A stretch of 57,172 nucleotides of DNA, taken from assembly GCA_051002015.1 (NCBI GenBank), contig JBPCMS010000083.1:1-57172 (forward strand), read 5' to 3'. Position numbers and translations under genes: made by a program. Under the pieces are notes generated by a model. The model was not told the origin of the DNA. It did no database searches and worked only from the letters and a program-made list of their open reading frames with translations. Positions 8,714 through 16,339 of the stretch are shown in pieces (position 1 is the first letter of the stretch; every line of letters starts with the position of its first letter). This stretch comes from JACDBE01 sp051002015. GTDB taxonomy: Bacteria; Actinomycetota; Acidimicrobiia; Spongiisociales; UBA5794.

Positions 8714-9340
8714 GTGTCCAACGGCAGGGTCTTCACCGACATCGCAGACGGCTACGACCGGATCAATCGGGTTCTCTCGCTCGGCCGTGACCGGGCATGG
8801 CGGCGCTCCGCCATCGCCAAGCTCCCCCCGGGACGCATACTCGACCTGGGGGCAGGGACCGGTGCCGCCAACGTCGACCTCGGGCTGCAGGACGTGGTCG
8901 CCCTCGACCCCTCACCCGAGATGCTCCGGCTCAACCCTGCCCACATGCGGGTGGTCGGGGTCGGGGAGCGGCTCCCGTTCATCGACAGCGCCTTCGACGC
9001 TGTCTTCTCGGCGTACGTGTTCCGCAACCTCGACTCGGTGCCCGACACCCTGGCCGAGTTGGCCAGAGTCCTCCGCCCAGGTGGGATGGCGGGGATCGTC
9101 GACCTGGGGCGCTCCACCAACACCACCGCCGCCGCGCTCCACAGGGCGGGCAGCAAGGTCGTCCTCGGTGCGGTCGGCCGGCTGGTGGGCAATCCCGAGG
9201 AGTATCGCTACCTGGGCGAGAGCCTCGGCAAGCTCCCCCAGCCCGAGGTGATGTTCGCTCACGGCCCGCTCGACCTGGTAGACGTGTGGCGGATGGGCCC
9301 CCTCGACTTCGTCTACGGAGCCCTCCTCGCCAAACGCTAA
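8714..9340 (+). CDS. menG: MenG/UbiE-like SAM methyltransferase (demethylmenaquinone methyltransferase candidate)
   Basis: 208-residue class I SAM methyltransferase. FTDIADGYDRINRVLSLGRD near the N-terminus resembles the UbiE/MenG entry signature, and ILDLGAGTGAANVDL is the SAM-binding glycine motif. AYVFRNLDSVPDTLAELARV and LRPGGMAGIVDLGR match UbiE/COQ5 motifs around the catalytic fold. The likely reaction is C-methylation of demethylmenaquinone, the last step of menaquinone synthesis. It follows serS by 6 nt and is probably co-transcribed. Other men genes are not in the window, so substrate assignment rests on motifs. Confidence 0.75.
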   Translation: MSNGRVFTDIADGYDRINRVLSLGRDRAWRRSAIAKLPPGRILDLGAGTGAANVDLGLQDVVALDPSPEMLRLNPAHMRVVGVGERLPFIDSAFDAVFSAYVFRNLDSVPDTLAELARVLRPGGMAGIVDLGRSTNTTAAALHRAGSKVVLGAVGRLVGNPEEYRYLGESLGKLPQPEVMFAHGPLDLVDVWRMGPLDFVYGALLAKR

Positions 9341-9370
9341 GCCGGGGTGGACGGCCACCCGCCCGGTTCT

Positions 9371-9550
9371 TTCCCCTCCCCGTTGGGAGGGGTGCCTCGG
9401 CTCTGCGAGGCGGGGTGGGATGCCGAGAGGCCCAACTGCGAGGTGGTCCGCCTTGTTGCTCGGTCGCAGGGCGACCGTCTTTGCTTCCCCCGCCCCGGCC
9501 GTCCTTGTCCGCCTGCGGCGGTCGGCGCCACCCGTCCCCCCGAAGGGACA
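9371..9550. repeat. Intergenic repeat, copy A (GC-rich, hairpin-bearing)
   Basis: Begins with a perfect hairpin (CCCCTCCC at 9373-9380, GGGAGGGG at 9385-9392), continues with CTCTGCGAGGCGGGGTGGGA, a variable middle, then CCCCCGCCCCGGCCGTCC and CCGCCTGCGGCGG. The same module order recurs at 29471-29604 and 29605-29780. It lies between the menG-like gene and the SRP RNA gene. No coding capacity is apparent; the frames through it are artefacts of its repeats. Confidence 0.75.
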
Positions 9551-9618
9551 CAGAGAGGGAACCGTGCGTCCCCGCCCTCGAATGGTGGCCACCCGGCGCA
9601 AACCGTGCTCTCGACTCG

Positions 9619-9717
9619 GGACGGGCACTCCTGCGGCACCCGAGGACAGACCCGCTTAGGGCTGCTTCCTTCCGGACCTGACCCGGTTGGCGGCGCCTCG
9701 CCGCGCAGGACCCGTCC
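9619..9717 (-). ncRNA. ffs: Bacterial small signal recognition particle RNA (4.5S RNA)
   Basis: Read on the minus strand, it contains the invariant SRP domain IV core GGTCAGGTCCGGAAGGAAGC followed by AGCC. Flanking arms pair over the whole length: GGACGGG at the 5' end with CCCGTCC at the 3' end, and TCCTGCG with CGCAGGA inside. The size of about 99 nt is that of small, Alu-less SRP RNAs. It binds Ffh and targets nascent membrane proteins to FtsY. The ends are set from base pairing and may be off by a few bases. Confidence 0.93.
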
Positions 9718-9865
9718 GTCAACATCGATTGCACGGTGCTCGACCCGGACGACACCCCACCCTCGGGCGGGGGTTCGGCCCCGCATGAAGGGGATTTCGG
9801 GTGCAGGGCACCCCTAGCGCCCCGCCTAGCACGGTACGGGGAAGGGTAGCGGCACCGGCACCCGG

Positions 9866-10799
9866 TCAGATCACCGGCAGCAGCGGTGGAACCACCCCGA
9901 AGCCGATCGAGGCGAGCAGCTCCTCGACGGCGGTGCCACCATCGATCCACGGGTGGCCGGATCGGTCAGCGCACCGATCGCCCCGGCATCGACCAGCGTG
10001 TCCACGAACAGCGCCCGGTTGCCGATATCAAAGGTGAGGACCTCCTCCACGATGGCGAGCCTGGTGTCCGCGGTGGCGGCGGCCCCTCCCGGCACGAGGT
10101 AGGGCACCCCCACCAGAGCCAGCACCTCGTGCTCGAACGGGGCCGGGAACACCCGAGCCATCTCAGCGACGAAGGCGGTGTCGAATGCGCCGAAGTCGAG
10201 GTACATCGTCGGCGCCGCCGCCGTCGCCTGGTGACCCAGGGCGAGGTCGCGGGCGTCGATCACTCCCAGCGCCGATGCGCTTGCCAGGGCGGTCGCCACC
10301 GGGGCGATGTACCAGCCGAGGTCCTCGGGAGCCACCCCGTTGTCGAGCAGCACTGTTGGCAGCAGGCCGATGCCGTCCGCACCGAGCTGGGAGAGGAACC
10401 CGAGCGATGCGGCTCGATCGAGCTGGGCGACCGAGGCGACCACCCGGCGGATCGCCCCGAGGCTCCCCGTCCCCAAGGCGTCGAGCAGCGTCTCGGCCCG
10501 TCGCCTTCCCTCCTCCTCACCCGGGGGGGAAGGCCGCCCGGAGGCGATGCCGTCGCCGTCGAGCCGTCCCACGGCACCTCGACCGGCACCGCGGTCGGAT
10601 CGTCGAGGATGTCGGCCTTGCGGCGCAGTGATGCACCCGCCGTCCGCAGCCCGTTCGCCACGTCGAGGACGGCGAGGACCCCGCCCAATCCGCCGCCGGG
10701 GGCGGCGGCCCGGGCAGCGGCGGCATCGCAGCGGTCGGCGCTCTGCTCCCCGGCGACGGCCAGCCCTCGTAGCAGATCGGGATTCGCCCAGGGCACCAC
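9866..10799 (-). pseudogene. Unrecognised protein gene broken by two frameshifts
   Basis: Protein-like sequence continues through three frames. The first part (MVPWANPDLLRGLAVAGEQS to VPVEVPWDGS) runs from a GTG at 10799. Near 10531-10540 a run of seven C on the coding strand breaks the frame; one extra C would join it to GEEEGRRRAETLLDALGTG. Near 9945-9950 a second break occurs; adding one base joins GAIGALTDPA to HPWIDGGTAVEELLASIGFG and a natural TGA at 9866. The repaired product would be about 309 residues, helical and alanine-rich, with a variable middle. No family is recognised. Both breaks are apparent single-base losses, so either this is a pseudogene or the assembly has consensus errors. 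Confidence 0.6.
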
Positions 10800-10847
10800 G
10801 ACACGATCAGTACCAGGCCGGGGCGCCCCGATCCAGAGCCCTGTGGG

Positions 10848-11957
10848 TCAGCGCTTGGTCAGGTCGAGGAACTCGTTGCGGGTTCTGGCGTCCGACGAGA
10901 AGGTGCCGCGCATGGCGCTGGTCACCATCGAGCTGTCCTGCTTCTGGACCCCGCGCATCATCATGCAGAAGTGCCTGCCCTCGATGACGACGGCGACACC
11001 ATGCGGATCGAGCACCCGGATCATGGCGTCCGCCACCTGGTTGGTCAGCCGCTCCTGCACCTGGAGACGCCGGGCGAACAGGTCGACGATCCTGGCCACC
11101 TTCGACAGCCCGATGATCTGACCCTTGGGCAGGTAGGCCACGGCCGCCTTCCCGAAGAAGGGCAGCATGTGGTGCTCGCACATCGAGTAGAACTCGATGC
11201 CCTTGATCACCACCATCTCCTCGGCGCCCTCGGCGTCGAAGATGGCGTCGTTGACGACGTCCTCGAGGGTGGCCGAGTAACCGCTGGTGAGGAAGTCCAT
11301 CGCCTTGGCAACCCGCAGCGGGGTACGGACCAACCCCTCCCGCTCCGGGTCCTCACCCAGTTCGAGCAGCTGCTGGCGGACCAGGGCCTCCATCCGGGGG
11401 GCGTACACGTCGGTGACGTCGTCGAAGTCGATCCCCCTGGACTCCAGCTGGTGGCTCCTCAGCCGGAGACCGGGGATGGGGCGCACCCCGTCGCCGCCGA
11501 GGCCCTCGGCGATGTCACCGGCGTTGGCTCCGGTGACGGGGTGCACCCAGTCGGGAGCAACCTCTGCGATGGGGATGGCGACGTGGGGCTGCACCAGGAC
11601 ATCGGGATCGGGCAGCGAGGGCGCATCGACCATATCGCCGTAGAACGAGATGTCGAGGTCGATGGTTCGCGGAGCGTTGGGATCGTCCGTCCTGACCCTG
11701 CCCAGGGAATCCTCGATGGCCCGCAGCTCGGCCCGCAGCTCGTCGACGGTGAGTTGGGTGGTGGCGACGATGGCGGCGTTGAAGTAGGGGGCGGTGCCCG
11801 CCGGGCCGCCCACGGCGTCGGTGTCGTACAGGCTGCTGATCCGCTGGATGTCGATGTGGTGGTGGCGGCGGAGGCGGTTGATGGCCTCGGGGAGGTTGCG
11901 CTCGCGGTCGATGTTGCTCCCCGCGGAGATCACGACCTTGACCGGGGGTGGGGTCAT
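10848..11957 (-). CDS. folKE: Bifunctional HPPK (FolK) - GTP cyclohydrolase I (FolE) fusion
   Basis: One uninterrupted 369-residue frame fuses two folate enzymes. Residues about 1-165 are 6-hydroxymethyl-7,8-dihydropterin pyrophosphokinase: VVISAGSNIDRERNL and the HPPK signature PRTIDLDISFYGD. Residues about 180-369 are GTP cyclohydrolase I: TPLRVAKAMDFLTSGY, the zinc-binding SMCEHHMLPFFGKAAVAY, and IIGLSKVARIVDLFARRLQV. FolE makes dihydroneopterin triphosphate from GTP and FolK activates the later hydroxymethylpterin with ATP, so the fusion joins the first and a late pterin step. ATG at 11957 starts the HPPK beta strand directly and lies 11 nt after the folB stop. A folKE fusion is known from Lactococcus lactis. 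Confidence 0.92.
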   Translation of the reverse strand: MTPPPVKVVISAGSNIDRERNLPEAINRLRRHHHIDIQRISSLYDTDAVGGPAGTAPYFNAAIVATTQLTVDELRAELRAIEDSLGRVRTDDPNAPRTIDLDISFYGDMVDAPSLPDPDVLVQPHVAIPIAEVAPDWVHPVTGANAGDIAEGLGGDGVRPIPGLRLRSHQLESRGIDFDDVTDVYAPRMEALVRQQLLELGEDPEREGLVRTPLRVAKAMDFLTSGYSATLEDVVNDAIFDAEGAEEMVVIKGIEFYSMCEHHMLPFFGKAAVAYLPKGQIIGLSKVARIVDLFARRLQVQERLTNQVADAMIRVLDPHGVAVVIEGRHFCMMMRGVQKQDSSMVTSAMRGTFSSDARTRNEFLDLTKR

Positions 11958-11968
11958 CGCGGTGCCCC

Positions 11969-12331
11969 TCAGGTCTCCCGCCGGCGGCGGATGGTGATCC
12001 CGACCGACTCGGCGTGGCGGAGGGCGGTCGGCTTCTCGACGGTCACCTCTACCTCCTCGGCCCTCGGTTCGTTGGCGAGGCAAAGCCGGGCGATCTCGTC
12101 GACCAGCCGCTCCACCAACATGGGGGCACCCTGCTCGATGTGGGCGATGATGGCCTTGGTCAAGGTGCGGTAGTTGGCAGCCTCTGCGATGTCGTCGGTG
12201 CGGGCCGCCGGGGTGGTGTCGACCCACAGCGTCGCGTTGACCCGGATCGGCTGCGGATTGATCCGCTCCTCCGGGTTGATCCCGAGGATGCCGTCGACCA
12301 CGAGACCGGTGATGTGGATACGATCCGTCAT
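11969..12331 (-). CDS. folB: Dihydroneopterin aldolase
   Basis: 120-residue FolB that cleaves dihydroneopterin to 6-hydroxymethyldihydropterin and glycolaldehyde, the substrate of FolK encoded next. The N-terminus MTDRIHITGLVVDGILGINP and the stretch NYRTLTKAIIAHIEQ are typical of DHNA/FolB, as is the late VEVTVEKPTALRHAESVGI with the conserved KP. The start at 12331 fits a TAGCCT box 8 nt upstream (leaderless type). It precedes folKE by 11 nt. Confidence 0.92.
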   Translation of the reverse strand: MTDRIHITGLVVDGILGINPEERINPQPIRVNATLWVDTTPAARTDDIAEAANYRTLTKAIIAHIEQGAPMLVERLVDEIARLCLANEPRAEEVEVTVEKPTALRHAESVGITIRRRRET

Positions 12332-12339
12332 GGGGGAGA

Positions 12340-12345
12340 AGGCTA
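12340..12345 (-). promoter_or_regulatory. Putative leaderless -10 box for folB-folKE
   Basis: TAGCCT on the minus strand ends 8 nt before the folB ATG with no Shine-Dalgarno sequence, so transcription would begin at or next to the start codon. Confidence 0.45.
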
Positions 12346-12379
12346 CCGCCGCCACCCAGGGGGCTCGCCGCCGGGGTGT

Positions 12380-13111
12380 TCAGGTGAGGTGGGCGCCGCC
12401 GTCGATGCGGACGATCTCGCCGGTGATGAAGTCGTTCTCGATGAGGGCGATCGCCGCCGCCACCACCGGGTCGGTCCCGCCGGCCCGCTGCAGCGGCAGG
12501 TCGGCGGCCAGAGCGAGCAGGTACGTCTCGTCCTCGCCGGGTGGGGGAAGGATCACCCCGAGGGCGACGGCGTTGACCCGCACCCTGGGGGCAAGCGCCA
12601 GCGCCGCCGCTCTGGTGAAGGTGTCGATGGCGCCCTTGGCGATCATGTAGCTGAAGTGCCTGCGGTACGGGGTTGCGGTCTTCACGTCGGTGATGTTGAC
12701 CACGGCGCCGTCGGTGTCTTCGGGGAGGGTGGCGGCGAACGCCTGGGTGAGGAACACCGGGGCGGCGAGGGTGACGTCGATGGTGGCCCGCAAGCCGTCG
12801 ACGGTGACATCGGCGAGGGTGTCTTCGGGGAAGCCCGAGGCGGCGTTGACCAGGATGCTTACCGGGCCGAGGGCGTCGGTGGCCATCGCCACCAGTCCGG
12901 GTACCGCGACCGGGTCTGCCAGATCGACACCGCCGATCGCCGCCCTGACCCCGTGTCCCTCGATCTCGGCGGCGGTCTTCTCGGCGGCCGCCGAGGAGCT
13001 GTTGTAGTGGACGAACACGTCGGCTCCTGCCGAGGCCAGCCCGACGGCGAGCGCCCGCCCCACCCGGACCGCGCCCCCGGTCACCAGTGCCACCCGTCCG
13101 GCGATCTCCAT
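12380..13111 (-). CDS. Pteridine-reductase-like short-chain dehydrogenase (FolM/PTR1 type)
   Basis: 243-residue SDR. The cofactor motif is TGGAVRVGRA, the TGxxxRxG form associated with NADPH-dependent pteridine reductases. The usual catalytic serine is replaced by Asp in NITDVKT, 13 residues before the Tyr of YMIAK; the same Asp-13-Tyr-3-Lys spacing is found in PTR1. The DNA upstream of the folate genes on the same strand strengthens a role in reducing dihydropterin or dihydrofolate, which would matter if a conventional folA/thyA route is absent. ATG 13111 starts the first beta strand; a TATGGT box lies 6 nt upstream. Other SDR substrates cannot be excluded. Confidence 0.75.
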   Translation of the reverse strand: MEIAGRVALVTGGAVRVGRALAVGLASAGADVFVHYNSSSAAAEKTAAEIEGHGVRAAIGGVDLADPVAVPGLVAMATDALGPVSILVNAASGFPEDTLADVTVDGLRATIDVTLAAPVFLTQAFAATLPEDTDGAVVNITDVKTATPYRRHFSYMIAKGAIDTFTRAAALALAPRVRVNAVALGVILPPPGEDETYLLALAADLPLQRAGGTDPVVAAAIALIENDFITGEIVRIDGGAHLT

Positions 13112-13117
13112 CCGGTC

Positions 13118-13123
13118 ACCATA
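13118..13123 (-). promoter_or_regulatory. Putative leaderless -10 box for the pteridine-reductase-like SDR
   Basis: TATGGT on the minus strand ends 6 nt before the ATG. The short spacing leaves little room for a separate ribosome binding site, although GGTGA overlaps it. Confidence 0.35.
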
Positions 13124-13166
13124 GAGCGGCGTCCCCGCCGCCGTCACTGCCTCGCCCCGAGCGATC

Positions 13167-13196
13167 TTCGGCCGAGGCCCGTCGCCCGGCTATCTT
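13167..13196 (+). promoter_or_regulatory. Putative promoter (TTCGGC-18-TATCTT), leaderless
   Basis: TATCTT (13191-13196) ends 8 nt before the GTG at 13205, with TTCGGC 18 nt upstream as a weak -35. No Shine-Dalgarno sequence is present. Confidence 0.45.
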
Positions 13197-13204
13197 TGTG
13201 CGCC

Positions 13205-13774
13205 GTGAGCAAGGCAGACCCCAAGCACGGCCGCTGGATCCTCCCGCTGGTCATCGCAGGACTCATCGGCTTCACCTATCTGTTCGTAAATGCCCTGCCC
13301 CCGGCACCGGTGACACCGACGGACACCACCAGGGCGGCTCCCGGCACGACCCGGCCACCGGTCGACGTCACCACGACGCTGCCCCCCGCCGAGGCGGCTT
13401 TCCTGGCCGCGGTCGACGACCTGGCAACCCGCACCGCCGCCATGGCCGAGGAGGCGCAGGCGATCAACACCGCATGGGATGACCGCACCGCCACCGCAGC
13501 AGACACCAACGCCGCCTTCACCGATCTATTGAGTCGGTCCGACGCCCTCGCCGCCGAGATCTCAGCACTCGAGGTTCCCCAGCCGGCCACGGACGCCTGG
13601 GCGGGGGTCATCGGAGCGTCCACCGAGTTCAGCGACGCCGCCGCCGCCATGCTCGACGGCTTCGCCAACCAGCCGGGCTCGGCGGGACGGCTGGCCGCCC
13701 TCGACCAGTACGGGACGGCCGCCGCCGCCATGGCCAGCGGATACGATGAGGCCCGCACCGCCGCCACCGGCTGA
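13205..13774 (+). CDS. Membrane-anchored extracytoplasmic protein, unknown function
   Basis: 189 residues, family not recognised. One N-terminal helix (WILPLVIAGLIGFTYLFVNA) is followed by a Thr/Pro-rich linker (TPTDTTRAAPGTTRPPVDVT) and an alanine-rich helical region (about 65-185) that probably forms a helical bundle outside the membrane. The layout resembles many actinobacterial anchored helical proteins. It is a single-gene unit, divergent from the SDR. The GTG start fits the TATCTT box. Confidence 0.7.
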   Translation: MSKADPKHGRWILPLVIAGLIGFTYLFVNALPPAPVTPTDTTRAAPGTTRPPVDVTTTLPPAEAAFLAAVDDLATRTAAMAEEAQAINTAWDDRTATAADTNAAFTDLLSRSDALAAEISALEVPQPATDAWAGVIGASTEFSDAAAAMLDGFANQPGSAGRLAALDQYGTAAAAMASGYDEARTAATG

Positions 13775-13854
13775 CAAGCCGGCGACGCCACCACGGCGGC
13801 ATCGAAGTCCTCGGCCGATCAACGTTCCCGCCACCACGTAGGCTTGGGCACGGT

Positions 13855-14865
13855 TCAGGTCGACTCGCCGTCGAGGTAGCTGCACACGGTCTCGGTGATC
13901 AGCCGGGTGACCACGTACGGGTCGCAGTTGGCGTTGGGGCGACGGTCCTCGATGTAGCCCTTGCCCTCCTTGGCCACCTGCCAGGGGATGCGAACCGAGG
14001 CACCTCGGTTGGACACGCCGTAGTTGTACTCGGTCCACGGCGCCGTCTCGTGGAGCCCGGTCAGCCGGCGCTCGATCCCCGCCCCGTAGTGCTGGATGTG
14101 GTAGTCGGCCTTCTTGCCCAGCGCCTCGCAAGCGGCGATGACGGCGTCGTAATCCTCCCGCATCCGGTTGGTGGAGAAGTTGGTGTGGGCCCCGGCCCCG
14201 TTCCAGTCGCCATCGACCGGCTTGGGGTTGAGGTGGGCCGAGATGTCGTGATCCTCGGCGATGCGGTAGAGCAGCCAACGGGCCATCCACAGCTCGTCGG
14301 CGGCCTCGACCGGGCCCAGCGGGCCGATCTGGAATTCCCATTGGCCGATCATCACCTCGGCGTTGGTCCCCGAGATCGAGAGCCCGGCGTCCATACAGGC
14401 CTTGGTGTGCGCCTCGACCACGTCACGACCCCAGATCTCGTCGGCGCCGACCCCGCAGTAGTAGCCGCCCTGCGGCGCCGGGTAACCGCCGATGGGCCAT
14501 CCGTGGGGCCTGCCGTCCTTGTAGAAGGTGTACTCCTGCTCGATCCCGAACCACGGCTCGTGCCCTGCATACGTCTCGGCGGTGGCGACGCACGCCGCTC
14601 GGGTGTTCGACTCGTGGGGCTCCAGCTCGACGTCGAGCACCTCGGCCAGGACCAGCACGTCGTTGTCACCGCGGATCGGGTCCGGCTTCACCATCACCGG
14701 ACGGAGCACACAATCCGAGGCGCTTCCAGGGGCCTGCTCGGTGCTGGAGCCGTCGAAACCCCAGATGGGCGGCTCGGCGCCGTCGGGGACGATCTTGGTC
14801 TTGGAACGAAGCTTGGCGGTGGGCTTCTGCCCGTCGATCCAGATGTACTCGGCGCGGTAGGGCAT
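13855..14865 (-). CDS. glnII: Type II glutamine synthetase (GlnII)
   Basis: 336-residue eukaryote-like GS that makes glutamine from glutamate, ammonia and ATP. IWGFDGSSTEQAPG near the N-terminus, the metal/substrate-binding EPWFGIEQEYT, and GDWNGAGAHTNFST are diagnostic of GSII. Late motifs RIPWQVAKEGKGYIEDRRP and NANCDPYVVTRLITET close the active site. The length of about 340 fits GSII rather than the 440-470 of GSI. ATG at 14865 has a strong Shine-Dalgarno (GAGGAGG). It is divergent from a type I GS, with 156 bp between. GSII is not adenylylated, so control is probably transcriptional, with GlnR nearby as candidate. Confidence 0.96.
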   Translation of the reverse strand: MPYRAEYIWIDGQKPTAKLRSKTKIVPDGAEPPIWGFDGSSTEQAPGSASDCVLRPVMVKPDPIRGDNDVLVLAEVLDVELEPHESNTRAACVATAETYAGHEPWFGIEQEYTFYKDGRPHGWPIGGYPAPQGGYYCGVGADEIWGRDVVEAHTKACMDAGLSISGTNAEVMIGQWEFQIGPLGPVEAADELWMARWLLYRIAEDHDISAHLNPKPVDGDWNGAGAHTNFSTNRMREDYDAVIAACEALGKKADYHIQHYGAGIERRLTGLHETAPWTEYNYGVSNRGASVRIPWQVAKEGKGYIEDRRPNANCDPYVVTRLITETVCSYLDGEST

Positions 14866-14971
14866 CCGTCGTCCTCCTCGGTGTGGCCGGCGCTCTATGC
14901 CCATCCTCAAGCATGCCGGTTAACCAGCGGTGTCTGCCGTGTGAACAGTGTGTTTCGGAGGGGTCCGGGGC

Positions 14972-15000
14972 TGGACCCGGGGGCACGGCCGGCATACGAT
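14972..15000 (+). promoter_or_regulatory. Putative promoter of the type I glutamine synthetase gene
   Basis: TGGACC (14972-14977), 17-nt spacer, TACGAT (14995-15000), then about 21 nt to the ATG with a GAGGAGG-type ribosome binding site. It lies in the 156-bp divergent region shared with the type II GS gene. Confidence 0.4.
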
Positions 15001-15021
15001 CATCACCGAGGAGGCGAGCCG

Positions 15022-16332
15022 ATGAGCCGGGAACACGACTACGTGATGCGCACCGTCGAGGAACGCGGGGTGCGGTTCATCCGGCTCTGGTTCACCGACG
15101 TTCTGGGGATGCTCAAGTCGTTCGCCATTACCCCGGCCGAGTTGGAGACGGCGTTCGAGGAGGGGATGCGGTTCGATGGCTCGTCGATCGACGGGTTCTC
15201 CCGCCGCCACGAGAGCGAGATGCTGGCCCGGCCCGACCCGAGGACCTTTCAGATCCTCCCGTGGCGCGAGGGCGAGTTCGGGGCCGCCCGCATGTTCTGC
15301 GACATCGTCACTCCCGAGGGCGAGCCGTTCGAGGGCGATCCCCGCTGGGTGCTCCGCCGCAACCTGGAACGGGCCCACGAGCTGGGCTACTCGCTCTATG
15401 TCGGCCCCGAGCTCGAGTACTTCTACTTCAAGGACTCGTCGCCCGACCCGGTGGTGCTCGACCGGGGCGGCTACTTCGACCTGACCCCGCTCGACGTCGC
15501 CCAGGAGTACCGCCGCCAGACCATCCTCACGCTGGAACGGCTGGGGATCCCGGTCGAGTCCTCCCACCACGAGGTGTCCCCGAGCCAGCACGAGCTCGAT
15601 CTACGGCACACCGATGCACTGACCATGGCGGACAACGTGGTCACCGCCAGGCTCGCCGTCAAGGAAGTGGCGATGGAGCACGGCATCTACGCCACCTTCA
15701 TGCCCAAGCCGCTCGAGGCTTACGACGGCAGCGGGATGCACCTGCACCTCTCGCTGTTCTCGGGCGACGACAACGTGTTCCACGAGGAAGGCGCCGAGTT
15801 CGGACTGTCCAAGACGGCCCGTGGCTTCATCGCAGGGCTGCTCCACCATGGCAGGGAGATCACCGCGGTGACCAACCAGTGGGTGAACTCGTACAAGCGG
15901 CTGGTCACCGGGTTCGACGCCCCGGTCTACGAGCAGTGGGGACGCCACGACCAGTCGGCGGTGGTGCTGGTACCCGCCGCCAAGCGCAACAAGCCGGGGG
16001 CGGCCCGGATCGAGTACCGCTCGCCCGACAGCGCCTGCAACCCTTACCTGGCGTTCTCGTTGATCCTGGCCGCCGGTTTGGCCGGGATCGAGAGCAACTA
16101 CGACCTCCCCGAGGGTCGCTTGGGGGACAGCCCCAGCGTTCCCGCAGGCGCCCACCGGCTCCCCAGCAACCTGGCCGAGGCGCTCGACGCCATGGAGGCC
16201 TCCGATCTGGTGCGGTCGACGCTGGGCGACCATGTGTTCGAGTGGTTCATCCGCAACAAGCGCGACGAATGGGACCGTTACCAGAGCCACGTGTCCCGCT
16301 TCGAGCTCGAGACCTATCTCCCGGTGCTGTGA
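15022..16332 (+). CDS. glnA: Type I glutamine synthetase
   Basis: 436-residue GSI. RFDGSSIDGFSRRHESEM, the GPELEYFYF metal site, DGSGMHLHLSLF, and NKPGAARIEYRSPDSACNPYL are the ordered GS signatures. The length (about 440) and lack of the extended GSI-beta insertion suggest a GSI-alpha-like enzyme. At the position of the adenylylation tyrosine the sequence reads SNYDLPEGR; a Tyr is present but the surrounding NLYDLPPEE consensus is weak, so adenylylation is uncertain. A strong Shine-Dalgarno (GAGGAGG) precedes the ATG. The glnR-like regulator follows by 7 nt, presumably in one operon. Confidence 0.95.
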   Translation: MSREHDYVMRTVEERGVRFIRLWFTDVLGMLKSFAITPAELETAFEEGMRFDGSSIDGFSRRHESEMLARPDPRTFQILPWREGEFGAARMFCDIVTPEGEPFEGDPRWVLRRNLERAHELGYSLYVGPELEYFYFKDSSPDPVVLDRGGYFDLTPLDVAQEYRRQTILTLERLGIPVESSHHEVSPSQHELDLRHTDALTMADNVVTARLAVKEVAMEHGIYATFMPKPLEAYDGSGMHLHLSLFSGDDNVFHEEGAEFGLSKTARGFIAGLLHHGREITAVTNQWVNSYKRLVTGFDAPVYEQWGRHDQSAVVLVPAAKRNKPGAARIEYRSPDSACNPYLAFSLILAAGLAGIESNYDLPEGRLGDSPSVPAGAHRLPSNLAEALDAMEASDLVRSTLGDHVFEWFIRNKRDEWDRYQSHVSRFELETYLPVL

Positions 16333-16339
16333 GCCCAGC

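Noticed and set aside
9373..9392. CCCCTCCC/GGGAGGGG hairpin as an intrinsic terminator of the menG-like gene
   Set aside because: No T-run follows on either strand, and the hairpin is part of the dispersed repeat.
9347..9817. Frames through the intergenic repeat and SRP RNA
   Set aside because: Products of the PFPLPLRG type are translations of the GC-rich repeat; the SRP RNA explains the rest.
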